The notes under the pieces: generated by a model
The model's database searches: none
What the model was told of the DNA's origin: nothing
Seen by the model: the letters and a program-made list of their open reading frames with translations, nothing else
Program-made: the position numbers and the translations under genes
Origin: Akkermansiaceae bacterium UBA1315
GTDB lineage: Bacteria; Verrucomicrobiota; Verrucomicrobiia; Verrucomicrobiales; Akkermansiaceae
Assembly (NCBI GenBank): GCA_002307065.1
Contig: DBTN01000037.1
Coordinates: 38,938-102,937, forward strand
Length of the DNA: 64,000 nucleotides
Direction of reading: 5' to 3'
Shown: positions 62,549 to 64,000 of the stretch, piece after piece
Layout: every line of letters starts with the position of its first letter
How positions within the stretch are numbered: position 1 is the stretch's first letter

Positions 62549-63394
62549 TTATTCCATCGCCTTCATGGCCGTTGTGATTTCGAGAAGCTCGGCAGTGATG
62601 GCGCCTTGGCGGAGCTTGTTGTATTCGAGCGTGAGTTCCTTGATGAATTTCTTCGCGTTGTCGGTGGCGGCCTTCATGGCGACCATCCGTGCGGAGTGTT
62701 CGGAAGCACGGGATTCGACGAGCGTTTGGAAAACCCGGAAGTTCACGTAAAGCGGCAGGACCGCGCCGAGAACATCTTCGGTGGTTGGCTCGAAAAGGAA
62801 CTCGTTGGTGTCCGTCGCGTCACCGTGATCGGTCGGTGGCTCAACCGGCAGAAGCTGCACCACGTCGGCCGTTTGGCTGAGCGTGTTGACGAACTTCGTG
62901 TAGGCGATGGAAACCTTATCGTATTTGCCGTCGAGGAATTGTTTCGAGAGCAACTTCGCGATGGCTCGTGCGTCGGAGAAAGGAACAGGGTCTTTGACCG
63001 AAAAGTCAGCGACGATTTCCTTGCCGACTTTTTCCAACATGATGCGGAGCTTGCGACCGACGGTGACGTAGTCGGCGTCCGGTGAAACGGAATCGCGGAG
63101 CTTGCGAGCCAGGTTGGTGTTGAGCGGACCGCAAAGCCCCTTGTCGGTCGAGATGACAAGAACCAGTTCGCGAGAGCCGACACGCTTTTCAAGCAGCGGG
63201 TGGCTGGTTTCGCTGAAACCCTCGCTGATGTCCTGGAGGACACCGTTGAGCTGTTTCGAATAGTCGCGGCCGGCCAGCGCCTGGTCCTGCGCCTTTTTCA
63301 TCTTGGCGGCTGCGACCAACTGCATCGCGCGAGTGATCTGCGCGGTGTTTTTAACCGACTTGATGCGTCGGCGGATGTCGCGGAGGTTTGCCAT
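62549..63394 (-). CDS. atpG: ATP synthase gamma subunit
   Basis: 281 aa. N-terminal MANLRDIRRRIKSVKNTAQITRAMQLVAAAKMKKAQ and C-terminal SEHSARMVAMKAATDNAKKFIKELTLEYNKLRQGAITAELLEI are the conserved coiled-coil helices. Central rotor shaft of F1. ATG at 63394. Confidence 0.97.
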   Translation of the reverse strand: MANLRDIRRRIKSVKNTAQITRAMQLVAAAKMKKAQDQALAGRDYSKQLNGVLQDISEGFSETSHPLLEKRVGSRELVLVISTDKGLCGPLNTNLARKLRDSVSPDADYVTVGRKLRIMLEKVGKEIVADFSVKDPVPFSDARAIAKLLSKQFLDGKYDKVSIAYTKFVNTLSQTADVVQLLPVEPPTDHGDATDTNEFLFEPTTEDVLGAVLPLYVNFRVFQTLVESRASEHSARMVAMKAATDNAKKFIKELTLEYNKLRQGAITAELLEITTAMKAME

Positions 63395-63407
63395 GTTTTA
63401 GTGAAAA

Positions 63408-63483
63408 GTTATCGGTTATTGGTTATCAGTTATGGATCAGACCGGTTAGTTGTTATCTTTCCTGATAACCTTTAACCGATAAC
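63408..63483 (-). repeat. Inverted repeat in the atpA-atpG spacer
   Basis: Arms 63408-63429 (GTTATCGGTTATTGGTTATCAG) and 63462-63483 pair at 20 of 22 positions. It takes up most of the 96-base spacer and shares its unit with the atpD-atpC spacer. Confidence 0.78.
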
Positions 63484-63490
63484 GGATAAC

Positions 63491-64000
63491 TTACTTCCAA
63501 GTGTTTTTGAAATCGGTGATGCCCTGTTTGACCGCTTCGACCATGGCGGCGTCCTTTTTGAGGTCCGGTTTTTCGTTGCGGATCTTGTCGAGGAGTTCGC
63601 TCTTGCGGGTGTTGAAGAATTCGCCCATCGCGAGTTGGAAGCGTTTCACATCGGCGACTTCGACGTCGTCGAAGTAACCGTTTTGCATCGCGAAAAGGTA
63701 AACCGACTCCAGCTCCATCGAAAGCGGGCTGTACTGGTTTTGCTTGAAGAGCTCAACGATGCGAGCACCGCGATCGAGCTTCTTCTTGGTCGATGCGTCG
63801 AGGTCGGAACCGAACTGAGCGAATGCCTGAAGCTCGCGGAACTGAGCGAGGTCGAGTTTGGTCGTGCCGGCAACGGACTTGATCGTCTTGGTTTGGCAAG
63901 CGGAACCCACGCGGGAAACCGAAAGGCCGACCGAGATCGCAGGGCGGATGCCTTGGTAGAAAAGGTCGGTTTCCAAGAAGATCTGACCGTCGGTGATCGA
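63491..64000 (-). CDS. atpA: ATP synthase alpha subunit, C-terminal part (5' end outside window)
   Basis: The frame is open from the window edge ([22 protein letters not shown]) for about 169 residues to the stop at 63491. [46 protein letters not shown] is the alpha-subunit signature before the C-terminal helical domain. First of the four F1 genes visible here; its start and any upstream atpH/atpF lie beyond the window. Confidence 0.97.
   Translation of the reverse strand, partial: SITDGQIFLETDLFYQGIRPAISVGLSVSRVGSACQTKTIKSVAGTTKLDLAQFRELQAFAQFGSDLDASTKKKLDRGARIVELFKQNQYSPLSMELESVYLFAMQNGYFDDVEVADVKRFQLAMGEFFNTRKSELLDKIRNEKPDLKKDAAMVEAVKQGITDFKNTWK

Overview
The window looks like a chromosomal segment of a Gram-negative bacterium of the PVC superphylum, most likely Verrucomicrobiota (inference, moderate confidence). 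The grounds are: a fusion of a degenerate protein kinase with an FGE-sulfatase domain, a PQQ-type dehydrogenase carrying its own cytochrome c domain, the NfeD/flotillin/RseP cluster, few Shine-Dalgarno-like sequences, and simple-sequence intergenic repeats (GATGTTC-type, GTTATCGGTTATCAG-type, GATTACGCAGATTACGCAG-type) that I recall as common in this group. Gene density is high and most genes sit in tight operons with 4-base ATGA overlaps.

Layout. 1-3877 (minus) is the first ~1292 residues of a very large secreted SpvB/Rhs-type protein with FG-GAP/VCBS repeats, cut by the window edge. 3996-10333 holds an NlpC/P60-like protein, endonuclease III, a small membrane protein, a MocR/PdxR-type regulator with operator-like repeats, a DUF4202 protein, an FAD/NAD(P) protein and a MOSC protein. 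10334-13190 looks foreign: over 1 kb of gene-poor DNA followed by an Rrf2 regulator and a thioredoxin-reductase-like flavoprotein, ending at the 3' end of a tRNA-Met gene. 13438-23366 carries a beta-CASP nuclease, a coiled-coil protein, a dehydrogenase-cytochrome fusion, aroK plus an SRPBCC protein, Sua5/TsaC, a FUSC membrane protein and a DeoR regulator.

23392-40952 is transport-rich. It has a Yej-type peptide/microcin-C-type ABC operon (yejB-yejE-yejA-oppD-oppF) whose two permeases carry extra extracytoplasmic segments, a DUF433/DUF5615 toxin-antitoxin-like pair, a second oppA-oppB-oppC set without ATPases, the ABC-F protein Uup, and a complete potABCD polyamine operon preceded by a coupled 38-codon ORF. 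41038-46895 has a truncated vanadium-haloperoxidase-like remnant and the nfeD-nfeD-floA-rseP membrane-quality module. 46945-51223 (trmL, pseudokinase-FGE, TPR protein and an unrecognised kinase-like protein) may be a signalling neighbourhood. Then follow polA, a periplasmic glutathione peroxidase, a DUF1624 membrane protein, a divergent GT35 phosphorylase that lacks the PLP lysine, glcD and a 3D-domain lipoprotein. The window ends with the F1 part of the ATP synthase operon (atpA partial, atpG, atpD, atpC, minus strand).

Three signals stand out. The palindrome ACCGGT is strongly iterated through core genes in all reading frames and is absent from 10334-13437. All three intercistronic spacers of the atp operon contain long inverted repeats. 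Several proteins have lost family-defining catalytic residues (GT35, pseudokinase, glutathione peroxidase, Nth iron-sulfur spacing).
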